Part shown: positions 1-7,081 of the stretch, piece by piece | Layout of the letters: each line of letters starts with the position of its first letter | How positions within the stretch are numbered: position 1 is the stretch's first letter | Position numbers and translations under genes: made by a program | Origin: JAFGOM01 sp964428385 | GTDB lineage: Archaea > Halobacteriota > Methanomicrobia > Methanomicrobiales > Methanospirillaceae | Direction of reading: 5' to 3' | Length of the DNA: 24,622 nt | Assembly (NCBI GenBank): GCA_964428385.1 | Contig: CAYRYR010000036.1 | Coordinates: forward strand, 1 to 24,622 | Notes under the pieces: generated by a model | What the model was told of the DNA's origin: nothing | What the model saw: only the letters and a program-made list of their open reading frames with translations | Database searches by the model: none

Positions 1-513
1 CCGGTCAGTCAGGGTATCATCCCGTTCTCCCGTGACAGTCAGTTCGGTCTTCTTATGGTCATTATGGCCTTTCAGGTTCTGGCACTTGGAAAAACTCCTC
101 TCGGCGTTTATGAACGTTCATATCCCCTGATACTCATAGGCCTGGCCATCGTCTCCATCGGAATTTACTCATGCATCATCCCGGGGCTTATAACCGGATG
201 GGTACTCATTCCTCTCGGAATCTGGAACATTATCACGGGAAGTGCAGGATTTTTCAGATTTTCTCTGCCCTTACTCCTACGAGCCAGCCGCCATTCTGAT
301 GATACACATCATCCTCCGGTCAAAAAACTGCTGATCACAGTGACACTCCTCCATCTGGCAACGATATTCTTCGGTATTAACCTGGTAAACCCGGGGCTCA
401 TCCCGGGGATAGCAGTTCTTGCAATCCTCTTCTTCCTCGGTCTTCTCTTCCTTATCCTGGCATACATCCTGCTGAACCTTCCTGCATCCGGAAGAGAGAA
501 TAGAATTGGTTAA
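1..513 (+). CDS. Multi-pass membrane protein, 5' end cut by window edge (paralog 1 of 3)
   Basis: The reading frame is open from base 1, so the gene begins upstream; the internal ATG at 55 is not the real start because the codons before it already match the paralogs (an IIPFSRDSQFGLL stretch like IPFSPDGQLGLL in the copy at 2009). The visible part has about four hydrophobic segments and the family motif GKTPLGVYERS, followed by a conserved IPGLITG turn. It ends with a polar tail. The copies at 1395 and 2009 share the same layout, so this is a tandem duplication. The family is not one I can name; a role in the membrane is all that can be said. Seen: the paralogy and hydrophobicity. Unknown: substrate and function. 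Confidence 0.8.
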   Translation, partial: PVSQGIIPFSRDSQFGLLMVIMAFQVLALGKTPLGVYERSYPLILIGLAIVSIGIYSCIIPGLITGWVLIPLGIWNIITGSAGFFRFSLPLLLRASRHSDDTHHPPVKKLLITVTLLHLATIFFGINLVNPGLIPGIAVLAILFFLGLLFLILAYILLNLPASGRENRIG

Positions 514-579
514 GCATGAAGGAGGGAATTATATCATACGGATGAGAGATCCGGGCATTTGACGAAATGAGGAATAATC

Positions 580-1371
580 ATGGTTGATAGTAATCAGAAA
601 AACACCCTATTCGCGGATATAGGGGACGATAAAGAGTTCAGGGAACGGTATGGCGAACAGATCGGCGCCGGAATGAGTGCGGTGATATACGCCCATAACG
701 GAATCGCTGCAAAAGTCTTTCGGGAAAGCCAGTATCGGAGACAAGCATTCCAGGAGGCTTTTACTATGGCAGTGATCGAGACTCTGAATATTCCAGCACC
801 AAGAGTCTATGGAGTGGAAACCTTCCAGAACAGGCCTGTTCTCCTCATGGATCATATCAAAGGGGTATCCCTCCTTGATATTAGCATGGAAAACCCGGAG
901 AAGACCGGGGAGTGCATCGGCAAGGTCGTAGAACTACAGGCTTCCATGCATCAGACTGTCTCAAATGATTTCCGTCCGCTCAGAATGGTTTTGAGTGGAA
1001 ACATTATCGCAAGCCCCAGCCTCTCCCCGAAAGAGAAGGAGCGGCTTCTTACCATGCTCTCAGAATTACCCGACGGCAATGCACTCTGCCATGGAGATTT
1101 CCACGGTGGAAATATCCTCTTTGACGGGAAAAACTACACTATCATTGACTGGGCTGAGGTAGCCTGTGGTGATCCTGCTGCTGATGCCTGCCGGAGTTAT
1201 CTCGACTACAGTATGGGTCAGGCGGAGTATGAAGAGATCTATCTTGATAAGTATTCTGCTCTGACCGGCAGAACCCGGGAGGAGGTACTGACCTGGCTTC
1301 CCGTTGTTGCAGGATCTATCTATGGGTATCTTTCTGAAGAAGCTCAGAAAGTTACCAGAAAATATTTCTAA
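580..1371 (+). CDS. APH/choline-kinase-fold phosphotransferase
   Basis: A 263-residue protein with the aminoglycoside-phosphotransferase (protein-kinase-like) fold. A glycine-rich loop IGAGMSAVIY lies at 28-37, the probable ATP lysine is K45 in AAKVF, and the catalytic loop HGDFHGGN is at 171-178 (D173 catalytic base, N178 metal ligand). The Mg-binding D190 is in IIDW. All key kinase residues are present, so it should be active. The start is supported by TGAGGA at 568-573, six bases before the ATG. The family phosphorylates many small molecules and some proteins, so the substrate cannot be read from sequence. Its position between paralogous membrane proteins suggests a shared process; that is inference. 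A drug-resistance role is not indicated. Confidence 0.85.
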   Translation: MVDSNQKNTLFADIGDDKEFRERYGEQIGAGMSAVIYAHNGIAAKVFRESQYRRQAFQEAFTMAVIETLNIPAPRVYGVETFQNRPVLLMDHIKGVSLLDISMENPEKTGECIGKVVELQASMHQTVSNDFRPLRMVLSGNIIASPSLSPKEKERLLTMLSELPDGNALCHGDFHGGNILFDGKNYTIIDWAEVACGDPAADACRSYLDYSMGQAEYEEIYLDKYSALTGRTREEVLTWLPVVAGSIYGYLSEEAQKVTRKYF

Positions 1372-1394
1372 CAACGAGACGGTGATTCAGAGAT

Positions 1395-2012
1395 ATGTCC
1401 ATACCTATTAAAAATGAGTCAGAACTCTCGCTTGAGGTTGTCATCCTGCTCATCCTCGGGATATTTATGCTCCTCTTTGGTATCCTTCTCTTCAGTATCC
1501 ATACCGGAGATCTGCCGTATTCACCAGATAGTATGTATGGGCTTCTGCTCGTGTTGGTCTCATTTCAGATAATTACAATGGGGAAGACTCCATTCGGGGA
1601 TCTCCGCCGTTCATGGGCGGTCATCATCATCGGGATATGTACGGCAGTTCTTGGAATGATCGCCTGTTTCATCCCCGGATTTGTTACCGATCTTGTGAGA
1701 ATTCTGGTAGGAATTATGCTGCTGGCCGGAGGAGTTGCTCTCCTTTTCCAGCTTTTCATCTCAGAAGAGAAAGCTAAAAAATGGGTGCATATCCCGGGAA
1801 TAGTTCGCAGACTCATCGTAGCCTGTGGCCTCGTGTACCTGATATCAATCCTGCTCGGTATTGTTACCCTTGTCCCCGGTATCATCACTGATCAGGAGAC
1901 TGCGATGCTGCTCATCCTTTACGGGATCAGCATTCTCCACCTCTCCTGGTGTATTCAGCATGCCAACAGAATATATCCCGGGGAAGTAGTGTCTGCTGGA
2001 GGAAGAGCATGA
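1395..2012 (+). CDS. Multi-pass membrane protein (paralog 2 of 3)
   Basis: A 205-residue, strongly hydrophobic protein with about six membrane segments. After a short polar N-terminus there are hydrophobic spans near 14-35, 45-58, 72-96 and 100-118, then a charged loop (SEEKAKKW) and two more spans near 138-160 and 166-185. It carries the motif GKTPFGDLRRS and the turn FIPGFVTD shared with the copies at 1 and 2009. GGTGATT at 1381-1387 is a good match to the 16S tail and sets the ATG at 1395. Only 23 bases separate it from the kinase stop, and its TGA overlaps the next ATG (ATGA), so it is probably co-transcribed and translationally coupled. Not a family I can name. Confidence 0.85.
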   Translation: MSIPIKNESELSLEVVILLILGIFMLLFGILLFSIHTGDLPYSPDSMYGLLLVLVSFQIITMGKTPFGDLRRSWAVIIIGICTAVLGMIACFIPGFVTDLVRILVGIMLLAGGVALLFQLFISEEKAKKWVHIPGIVRRLIVACGLVYLISILLGIVTLVPGIITDQETAMLLILYGISILHLSWCIQHANRIYPGEVVSAGGRA

Positions 2013-2620
2013 ATTCAGGTTCTTTTGCCGGACGCTACAGGATATTCAGGGATGCCACCCTCCCCCTGTCCCTCGCTATCCTGCTCATGGTCGGAGTCCT
2101 CCTGGTGGTCTTAGGATTACTCCTTTTTCCAGTAAACATCGGATTAATCCCGTTCTCTCCTGATGGCCAGCTCGGCCTTCTACTGGTTATCAATGCGATC
2201 CAGATGATGTCTCTCGGGGAGACTCCGCTCGGTCAGTATAGGCGTTCATGGCTGATAATCATCATCGCAGTCGGATTTGCCACCATGGGGATTTTTTCGT
2301 GCATCGTCCCGGGTATCCTGACAGATATTATCCGGATTCTTCTCGGGTTACTCAACATCGCCGGGGGAGCACTTCTCCTGGCCAGGCAGCGTATCCCAAT
2401 GATGCACAATCTCATATACCCGCCAGCAGAGCCAATTGAAACTCCCCCGCTGCTCAAAAAGATGCAAAATACTCAGACGATACTGTATATCGTCTCGATA
2501 GCCTTCGGGATCACAATGCTCCTGCCCGGTCTTGTTTCAGGACTGATTATTGCAGGGATAATCATCATAAACGGGCTGCTCCTCTTTGTACTTGGTTCCA
2601 TCCTGATGAAGGTCCTGTAA
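2009..2620 (+). CDS. Multi-pass membrane protein (paralog 3 of 3)
   Basis: A 203-residue membrane protein, third member of the tandem family. The frame is open from 1949, but the ATG at 2009 is chosen because GGAGGAAG lies at 1998-2005 and because it overlaps the preceding stop codon as ATGA. It has the same plan as its neighbours: two N-terminal spans, the motif GETPLGQYRRS, a span ending in IVPGILTD, a polar linker with PPAEPIETPP, then two C-terminal spans containing LLPGLVSG. The repeated PG-[ILF]-[VIL]-[TS] turn, once in each half of the proteins, hints at an internal repeat. Function unknown. Confidence 0.85.
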   Translation: MNSGSFAGRYRIFRDATLPLSLAILLMVGVLLVVLGLLLFPVNIGLIPFSPDGQLGLLLVINAIQMMSLGETPLGQYRRSWLIIIIAVGFATMGIFSCIVPGILTDIIRILLGLLNIAGGALLLARQRIPMMHNLIYPPAEPIETPPLLKKMQNTQTILYIVSIAFGITMLLPGLVSGLIIAGIIIINGLLLFVLGSILMKVL

Positions 2621-2673
2621 CAAAGAGATGGCCCCTGTTTTTTAATAATCCACAGTTATTTTGTGTAACCGGC

Positions 2674-2684
2674 TCAGCCGGTGA
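2674..2684 (+). repeat. TCAGCCGGTGA direct repeat, copy 1
   Basis: The 11-mer TCAGCCGGTGA here recurs at 3585-3595. The two copies bracket the broken minus-strand gene. A related TCGGCCGGTGA occurs inside that gene near 3171, so this may be chance or local composition. Confidence 0.3.
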
Positions 2685-2723
2685 CACGCTCCCGCCATTT
2701 ATGCAGGCATTCAGGACGATGTG

Positions 2724-3276
2724 TCAGCTCTGGAAGTCCATGAAGATACCATGGATATCCGCAAACGAGAAGAGAACACAATTCGGGAACTCTCCCTTGT
2801 GCCGGGAGATCCTGTGGTATACTCCATCGATATATGTACCACCTGTTCTAACCCGCCAGTTATCCTCATAACCAGTCATTGTGATTGCTGAATCGGTTTT
2901 ACCGACAGCGAAGAAGACCGGGTAATATCCAATCTCCTTCTCCAGCCATTCATACGCGAGGAGAAAAAACGGATATGATAACCTTCGATCCGGTTTATCA
3001 CTTCAGGGTATGCAGATTCTGTCGGCATGCAGTGATGGAAGAGGAGTTCGTCTACCAGGTTATTGCGAAGGGAGCGAATTACAATATCACCGGGGTACGG
3101 GTATGTTCATTGTTATTTGTGATGTTTCCGGTCAACCCCTGTGGCGCAAAACCCTTTCGTGCAAGCAGGTCGGCCGGTGATGACGAAGATTGCATCAATA
3201 TCTGTCTCTACCATTTTATACTGATCCTCGGGGAAGATAACAGGAAAGAGAAGTTCCTGAAGGAATCATCATCAAA
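2724..3276 (-). pseudogene. Decayed minus-strand gene, at least two frameshifts
   Basis: Three adjacent pieces on the minus strand read like one protein in different frames. Piece A (3276 to 3113) contains PVIFPEDQYKMVETDIDAI and FVITGRPACTKGF. Piece B (3106 to about 2970) contains YPGDIVIRSLRNNLVDELL and YPEVINRIEGYHIRF. Piece C (about 2968 to 2724, ending TGA) contains LLAYEWLEKEIGYYPVFF, ITMTGYEDNWRVRTGG and FSFADIHGIFMDFQS. B passes into C at a run of six A on the + strand (2964-2969), a typical indel site; the A/B break lies near 3105-3150. No intact start was found. The + strand 145-codon ORF over the same bases is judged a shadow. I do not recognise the family; the protein had at least about 180 residues. 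Confidence 0.6.
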
Positions 3277-3639
3277 TCATTCGTTTTTTGGGGAAAATTG
3301 TAAGGCAAGATATTTGTTTTGAGTGGTATTTGTGAGTTTTCCCGCCTCCTGTACGCGAGTAGTACAGGGGTTTACTATAACCTATGCAATCCCCCCTGTT
3401 TCCTTGTGCATTACGGTTGAAGTGCTGGTGAACATTACCAGGTCAGACCTGACAAATATGATAAAAACCCTCAGCAGTTAGTAACACAGAAGACAGGACT
3501 GAGACATATCAGTACGGCGAAATAACAGAGCAGGAATAGATCAGGTTCAAAAGTATAGGTGCTACCCTGATAATATTCATCTGTTCAGCCGGTGATGTAA
3601 AAATTACCGCAGGTATGGAAACAGAGTGGAGGGATATCG
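3277..3639. other. Intergenic leader with one hairpin
   Basis: No gene is supported here. It lies between the decayed minus-strand gene and the nitrilase-family gene and must hold the promoter of the latter. The only clear structure is an inverted repeat CCTGTAC (3348-3354) / GTACAGG (3362-3368) with a 7-base loop. A small palindrome AGGTC-A-GACCT is at 3440-3450. Confidence 0.5.
3585..3595 (+). repeat. TCAGCCGGTGA direct repeat, copy 2
   Basis: Exact second copy of the 11-mer at 2674-2684, on the far side of the decayed gene. It also lies 45 bases before the GTG start of the nitrilase-family gene, so it could equally be a leader element. Confidence 0.3.
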
Positions 3640-4527
3640 GTGAAACATCACAATAAAAAGAGAGGAATACGAAATAACTGGATAAGATATCTTTTACTCA
3701 TCTTTCTCTGGACAGCAATTTTTATCGGGGACGGCATAGCAGAAGATTCAACCTCTGATACTAATACTACAATTCGTATTGCAATCTTCCAGATGTCACC
3801 GGAAGAGGGAAATTTCACCGCAAATCATGCAACAATTGAAGAAGCCATCAACATTTCCCGAGAAAGAGGAGCAGACTGGTTCATAACCCCGGAGATGGCA
3901 GAAAGCGGGTATGAATTTATTGAGTATATCAAACCGGAGCAGGTGCCAGAGTTTCCGTCACCCTGGTTCTCCAGACTTGCAGCTATAACCCGTGAGAAGA
4001 ATATTACCCTTTTCATCGGATTTCCAGAGCGGATTGAGACGGATTATTATAATGCAGTAGCCGTCATTGACAAGGAGGGAAATATATCAGGCATACATCA
4101 GAAAAACGTTATTATTCCTGGTCCTATTGAAGGATGGGCAACTCCGGGAAATTCTACCCCGCTGGAAGTTGACGGCCAGAGTGTTGGTTACTATATATGT
4201 GCTGATGCAACTGATCAAAACATTACAAACACCTATATCTCATATAATGTGGATATTTTCCTTTCCTCAGCTGCCTGGTATCCGGATCCGACGATGGGCC
4301 CGGAACAGTACTGGGAGAATATTACCACGATGTCTGATGCCCCGCTTGTGATTGCAAATACCCTTGGAAAAAAGGGAAATATAGATTTTACACACGCAGA
4401 AAGCGGAGTTTATCAGAATGGAAAGGAAGTATACAGAGTACCTGATTCAACACAGGTTATTGCATTTGTGGACTGGAATTATCTGACCGGAGAGATCATA
4501 CCGGCTGGAGAACCAGAAATAGTTTGA
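3640..4527 (+). CDS. Membrane-anchored or secreted nitrilase-superfamily (C-N) hydrolase
   Basis: A 295-residue carbon-nitrogen hydrolase. A basic N-terminus is followed by a hydrophobic span at about 16-34, so the enzyme is probably exported or anchored outside the membrane; most members of this family are cytosolic. The Glu-Lys-Cys triad is readable: E85 in FITPEMAESG, K155 in IHQKNVIIPG and C187 in GYYICADATD. The conserved EGWATPGN segment (164-171) follows the lysine. The start is GTG at 3640, supported by GGAGGG at 3628-3633. The family hydrolyses amides, nitriles or N-carbamoyl compounds or transfers acyl groups; the substrate is unknown. Length is normal for a single-domain member. 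It is followed after about 110 bases by the radical SAM gene on the same strand. Confidence 0.85.
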   Translation: MKHHNKKRGIRNNWIRYLLLIFLWTAIFIGDGIAEDSTSDTNTTIRIAIFQMSPEEGNFTANHATIEEAINISRERGADWFITPEMAESGYEFIEYIKPEQVPEFPSPWFSRLAAITREKNITLFIGFPERIETDYYNAVAVIDKEGNISGIHQKNVIIPGPIEGWATPGNSTPLEVDGQSVGYYICADATDQNITNTYISYNVDIFLSSAAWYPDPTMGPEQYWENITTMSDAPLVIANTLGKKGNIDFTHAESGVYQNGKEVYRVPDSTQVIAFVDWNYLTGEIIPAGEPEIV

Positions 4528-4626
4528 GGTTACGTATGATTTCTGACTGAGTTTTCAGATGTTGCTGGTTTTCTGCCTGATATCCATCTTTTTCTGCCTG
4601 ATTGGCATGTCTTCCAATGCTGTGAT

Positions 4627-4631
4627 GGAGA
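4627..4631 (+). promoter_or_regulatory. Ribosome binding site that sets the radical SAM start
   Basis: GGAGA eight bases before the ATG at 4640. No comparable motif precedes the upstream in-frame ATGs at 4559, 4607 and 4625, although this motif overlaps the codons that follow the last of these. Confidence 0.5.
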
Positions 4632-4639
4632 ACTCAAAC

Positions 4640-5566
4640 ATGATAGACAAACCGATCTACCTCCGCCAGTCAGGAGAATTCCTCCTTACAAGGCTGGAAG
4701 AGATCCAAAAAAGGGCATCACCATGTATGCTCTGCCCCCGCCACTGCATGGCAAACAGGAGTGCAGGGGAAGTTGGCTTTTGTAAAACGGGTCTTGCTCC
4801 CAATATTGCATCTTTTGGCCCCCATCATGGAGAAGAAGAGCCGATATCAGGGATATCGGGTTCAGGGACGGTTTTTTTTACCGGGTGTACCATGCGGTGT
4901 GTCTTCTGTCAGAATAACGATATCAGCAGGGGTAATTATGGGTACCAGGTTTCAGTAGGGGAACTTGCAGAAATATTTATCAGTCTGCAGTCTCTCGGGT
5001 GTCATAATATTAATCTCGTAACCCCGACACACCAGCTTCCCTCAATAATCGGAGCACTTATTCGTGCCATTGATAACGGTCTTTGTATTCCCCTGGTCTA
5101 CAATACAGGGGGATATGAAGATCTCGCAACATTGCGTCTTTTGGATGGCATTATTGATATCTACATGCCTGATTTTAAATTTTCAAATGAAAAATCAGGT
5201 CTGATCCTTGCAAAAACCCCGGGTTATCCTGAATATATAAAGGCAGCAATTCTAAAAATGCATCGCCAGGTTGGGGATTTACAGCTGGATAATGGGATTG
5301 CAATCCGGGGACTCCTTGTACGGTATCTTATCCTCCCGGGGTTATCGGATGAATGCAAACCGATATTCCGCTTTATTGCAGAAGAAGTCTCGAAAAACAC
5401 CTGGATAAATATCATGGATCAATACTATCCTGTCGGGGATATCAAAAAAGGGTGTTCTGATGAATATCCCACTCTGTGCAGGAGGGTGAATCAACAGGAG
5501 GTGAGGCTGGCCTACAAGATCGCCTCCGGATACGGACTTAGTAGAGGTTTTATCGGGATTCGGTAA
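4640..5566 (+). CDS. Radical SAM protein, PflX / COG1313-like
   Basis: A radical SAM iron-sulfur protein related to pyruvate-formate-lyase activating enzymes (PflX type). Numbering from the ATG at 4640 (308 residues), the SAM-cluster motif is C83-x3-C87-x2-C90 (CTMRCVFC). An additional N-terminal cysteine set C29-x2-C32-x3-C36-x11-C48 precedes it, as is usual for this subfamily and suggestive of another metal site. Further matches are VTPTHQLPSI and IYMPDFKF. The frame is open from an ATG at 4559, which would add a hydrophobic leader of 27 residues; 4640 is preferred because it has GGAGA at 4627-4631 and because a radical SAM enzyme is expected in the cytosol. Its target is unknown; no glycyl-radical enzyme is visible nearby. 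Confidence 0.82.
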   Translation: MIDKPIYLRQSGEFLLTRLEEIQKRASPCMLCPRHCMANRSAGEVGFCKTGLAPNIASFGPHHGEEEPISGISGSGTVFFTGCTMRCVFCQNNDISRGNYGYQVSVGELAEIFISLQSLGCHNINLVTPTHQLPSIIGALIRAIDNGLCIPLVYNTGGYEDLATLRLLDGIIDIYMPDFKFSNEKSGLILAKTPGYPEYIKAAILKMHRQVGDLQLDNGIAIRGLLVRYLILPGLSDECKPIFRFIAEEVSKNTWINIMDQYYPVGDIKKGCSDEYPTLCRRVNQQEVRLAYKIASGYGLSRGFIGIR

Positions 5567-5884
5567 TTCACTCATTCATCTAATTATTCCCTTCTTTTTA
5601 CATGAAATAAGTTATAGGACTCAATTTGTTGACTTTTATTTGTCAAACCTGATGCGAAGCTTCATAGGGGTTTTCACCCTTGAAAATGAGATTTAGTGCA
5701 GAGAAGGGAGACGTAGAAAACAACTGTGAAGATTTTACTACTATAGTCAACCCAGACCGGAGCATGGCAAGAGCCATGAAATCCCTCAAAATAACCGGCA
5801 TTTCAGTCTCCCTTTTCCGGTTGAACACGTTTCGAAACACTTATCCCTTGCTGAATGAGAATACATCATTCTGAGTGTGAATTC
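5567..5884. other. Non-coding stretch rich in inverted repeats
   Basis: Two short ORFs on opposite strands overlap here (5680-5874 + and 5643-5840 -), and neither looks coding. The stretch has several complementary arms: TTGAC (5629-5633)/GTCAA (5642-5646), CATGGC (5763-5768)/GCCATG (5773-5778) with a 4-base loop, AACCGG (5793-5798)/CCGGTT (5817-5822), and a long-range 9-bp pair AAGGGAGAC (5704-5712)/GTCTCCCTT (5806-5814). It could be a structured RNA, a relic of a small non-autonomous element, or the leader of the gene at 5885. Confidence 0.4.
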
Positions 5885-6574
5885 ATGAGAATTATTCCGG
5901 TAAGAGAAGTGATGGTAGTGCTCATTCTGTTGCTCCTCTGTGCAGGATCGGCAGCACTGGTACCTGATGCAGAGAACATGTGGAACGGGACATGGACAGA
6001 TGAAACGTATACGATCTTTATCCAGCAGAACGGCACAGAGATTGCAGGAAATTACATTCCTTTTGATCTTGAAACATATGACGCCGGCCTGTTAGAGGGA
6101 ACCCTGTCAGAGGATCAAAAAACATTTTCAGGAGTATGGATTGAATCAGGGCTTCAGGAGGCTACCCTTTCGGAGGATGGAATGTCCTTTTCAGGAACCG
6201 GATCGACCAATCCGGTCGGAACCTTAACTGAACCCCGGACATATGAGGCCACGGGAACCCGGGTTGGAACACCCACAGATCCTGACAACCTGTGGAGCGG
6301 GACCTGGGAGACCCCGAGAAAGATATACAATCTGACTCAGGACGGAACAACCATCAGTGGCACAAATGAGCCATTGCCTGAAACCGATGATGAACCGGGA
6401 GTATTTAAAGGAACGGTATCGGAAGATAAAAATACCATGTCTGTAGAATGGGTCGAATCGGGGAACTTTACCTTCATCCTGTCGGATGATGGTATATTCT
6501 GGAACGGAACCTATACTGATCTACTGGATCCCTCTGCAGAACTGTTCCCCTGGAACGCGACAAAAATGCAGTAA
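5885..6574 (+). CDS. Secreted protein with two beta-rich repeats
   Basis: A 229-residue protein with a signal peptide: a basic start, hydrophobic VVLILLLLCAGSAA at 11-24, then the mature part. The mature region has two similar units of about 80-100 residues, one starting NMWNGTW (31-37) and one NLWSGTW. Each then has an alternating beta pattern with a Q-[ND]-GT-x-I-[AS]-G element, a GTLSED or GTVSED turn, and a WIESG or WVESG element. The ATG at 5885 is preferred to the upstream in-frame ATG at 5855 because it puts the basic residues directly before the hydrophobic core; neither has a strong ribosome binding site. The ending is ATKMQ with no membrane anchor. The architecture suits an extracellular binding or surface protein; no enzymatic motif is seen and the family is not recognised. 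Confidence 0.75.
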   Translation: MRIIPVREVMVVLILLLLCAGSAALVPDAENMWNGTWTDETYTIFIQQNGTEIAGNYIPFDLETYDAGLLEGTLSEDQKTFSGVWIESGLQEATLSEDGMSFSGTGSTNPVGTLTEPRTYEATGTRVGTPTDPDNLWSGTWETPRKIYNLTQDGTTISGTNEPLPETDDEPGVFKGTVSEDKNTMSVEWVESGNFTFILSDDGIFWNGTYTDLLDPSAELFPWNATKMQ

Positions 6575-6729
6575 TTGTGTGAGAAAAAAATACTCATAAT
6601 CCCTCTTTTTCAGTACTTTTTTCTGTCAGGACTTGTAGGGCGGATATCCATCGAACCGGTTTAAAACCTGCATTGTAATGTCCACGTATTTATATGGTAT
6701 TAATCTGCCCTACTCTAAAGCAGTGACAA
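6575..6729. other. Short intergenic region with T-run and palindrome
   Basis: Downstream of the secreted-protein gene there are T-runs near 6604-6625 suited to archaeal termination. An inverted repeat TGACAAT (6724-6730)/ATTGTCA (6740-6746) overlaps the 3' end of the frameshifted minus-strand ORF. No other gene is supported. Confidence 0.4.
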
Positions 6730-7081
6730 TCACCCGGATATTGTCAGGAACCGACACTCGGCATTAACAATAACAACATCACCAGGTACGACCGGGTCAG
6801 CCACGGCCGTTTCTATCCCCCCCATCCAGACGCACCTTTGCAACTATCTCCATCATCCTGTTGAGTGCAGCAACACTGGCTACTGCTGATGCCTCCTGAA
6901 GATATCCAGGCGATTCATTAAAGCGTATCAATATAAGAAGACTGAGAAATATATGATGTTCTTCATACAGGGTCAGAAAAAAGTTGTCTTGAAAATCCAT
7001 TAAAGGAAAAAATACAGGTTTCATCAGGGGGATGAAATCACAGATACACGGGTTTACCTTTTCAATAAAAAAATCCGCCAT
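6730..7081 (-). pseudogene. Small minus-strand ORF, possibly frameshifted at a 7-C tract
   Basis: A 94-codon frame runs from ATG at 7081 to a stop at 6797. Its 3' half looks coding (LQEASAVASVAALNRMMEI then VAKVRLDG) but then changes to a low-quality GGDRNGRG tail right at a run of seven C on the + strand (6817-6823). Shifting frame there gives a natural continuation with ADPVVPGDVVIVNAECRF and LTISG, ending TGA at 6730-6732. This suggests a small protein of about 117 residues interrupted by a one-base slip, or a sequencing error. The start overlaps the end of the upstream Cache gene by 28 bases. The family is not recognised and the hydrophobic first half may not be genuine. Confidence 0.4.

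Noticed and set aside
2885..3322. 145-codon + strand ORF with a C-x2-C pair
   Set aside because: It overlaps three minus-strand pieces that read much more like protein; no ribosome binding site and poor composition at both ends.
5643..5874. Two overlapping 64-65 codon ORFs on opposite strands
   Set aside because: They cover inverted repeats, lack ribosome binding sites and look like a by-product of palindromic non-coding DNA.
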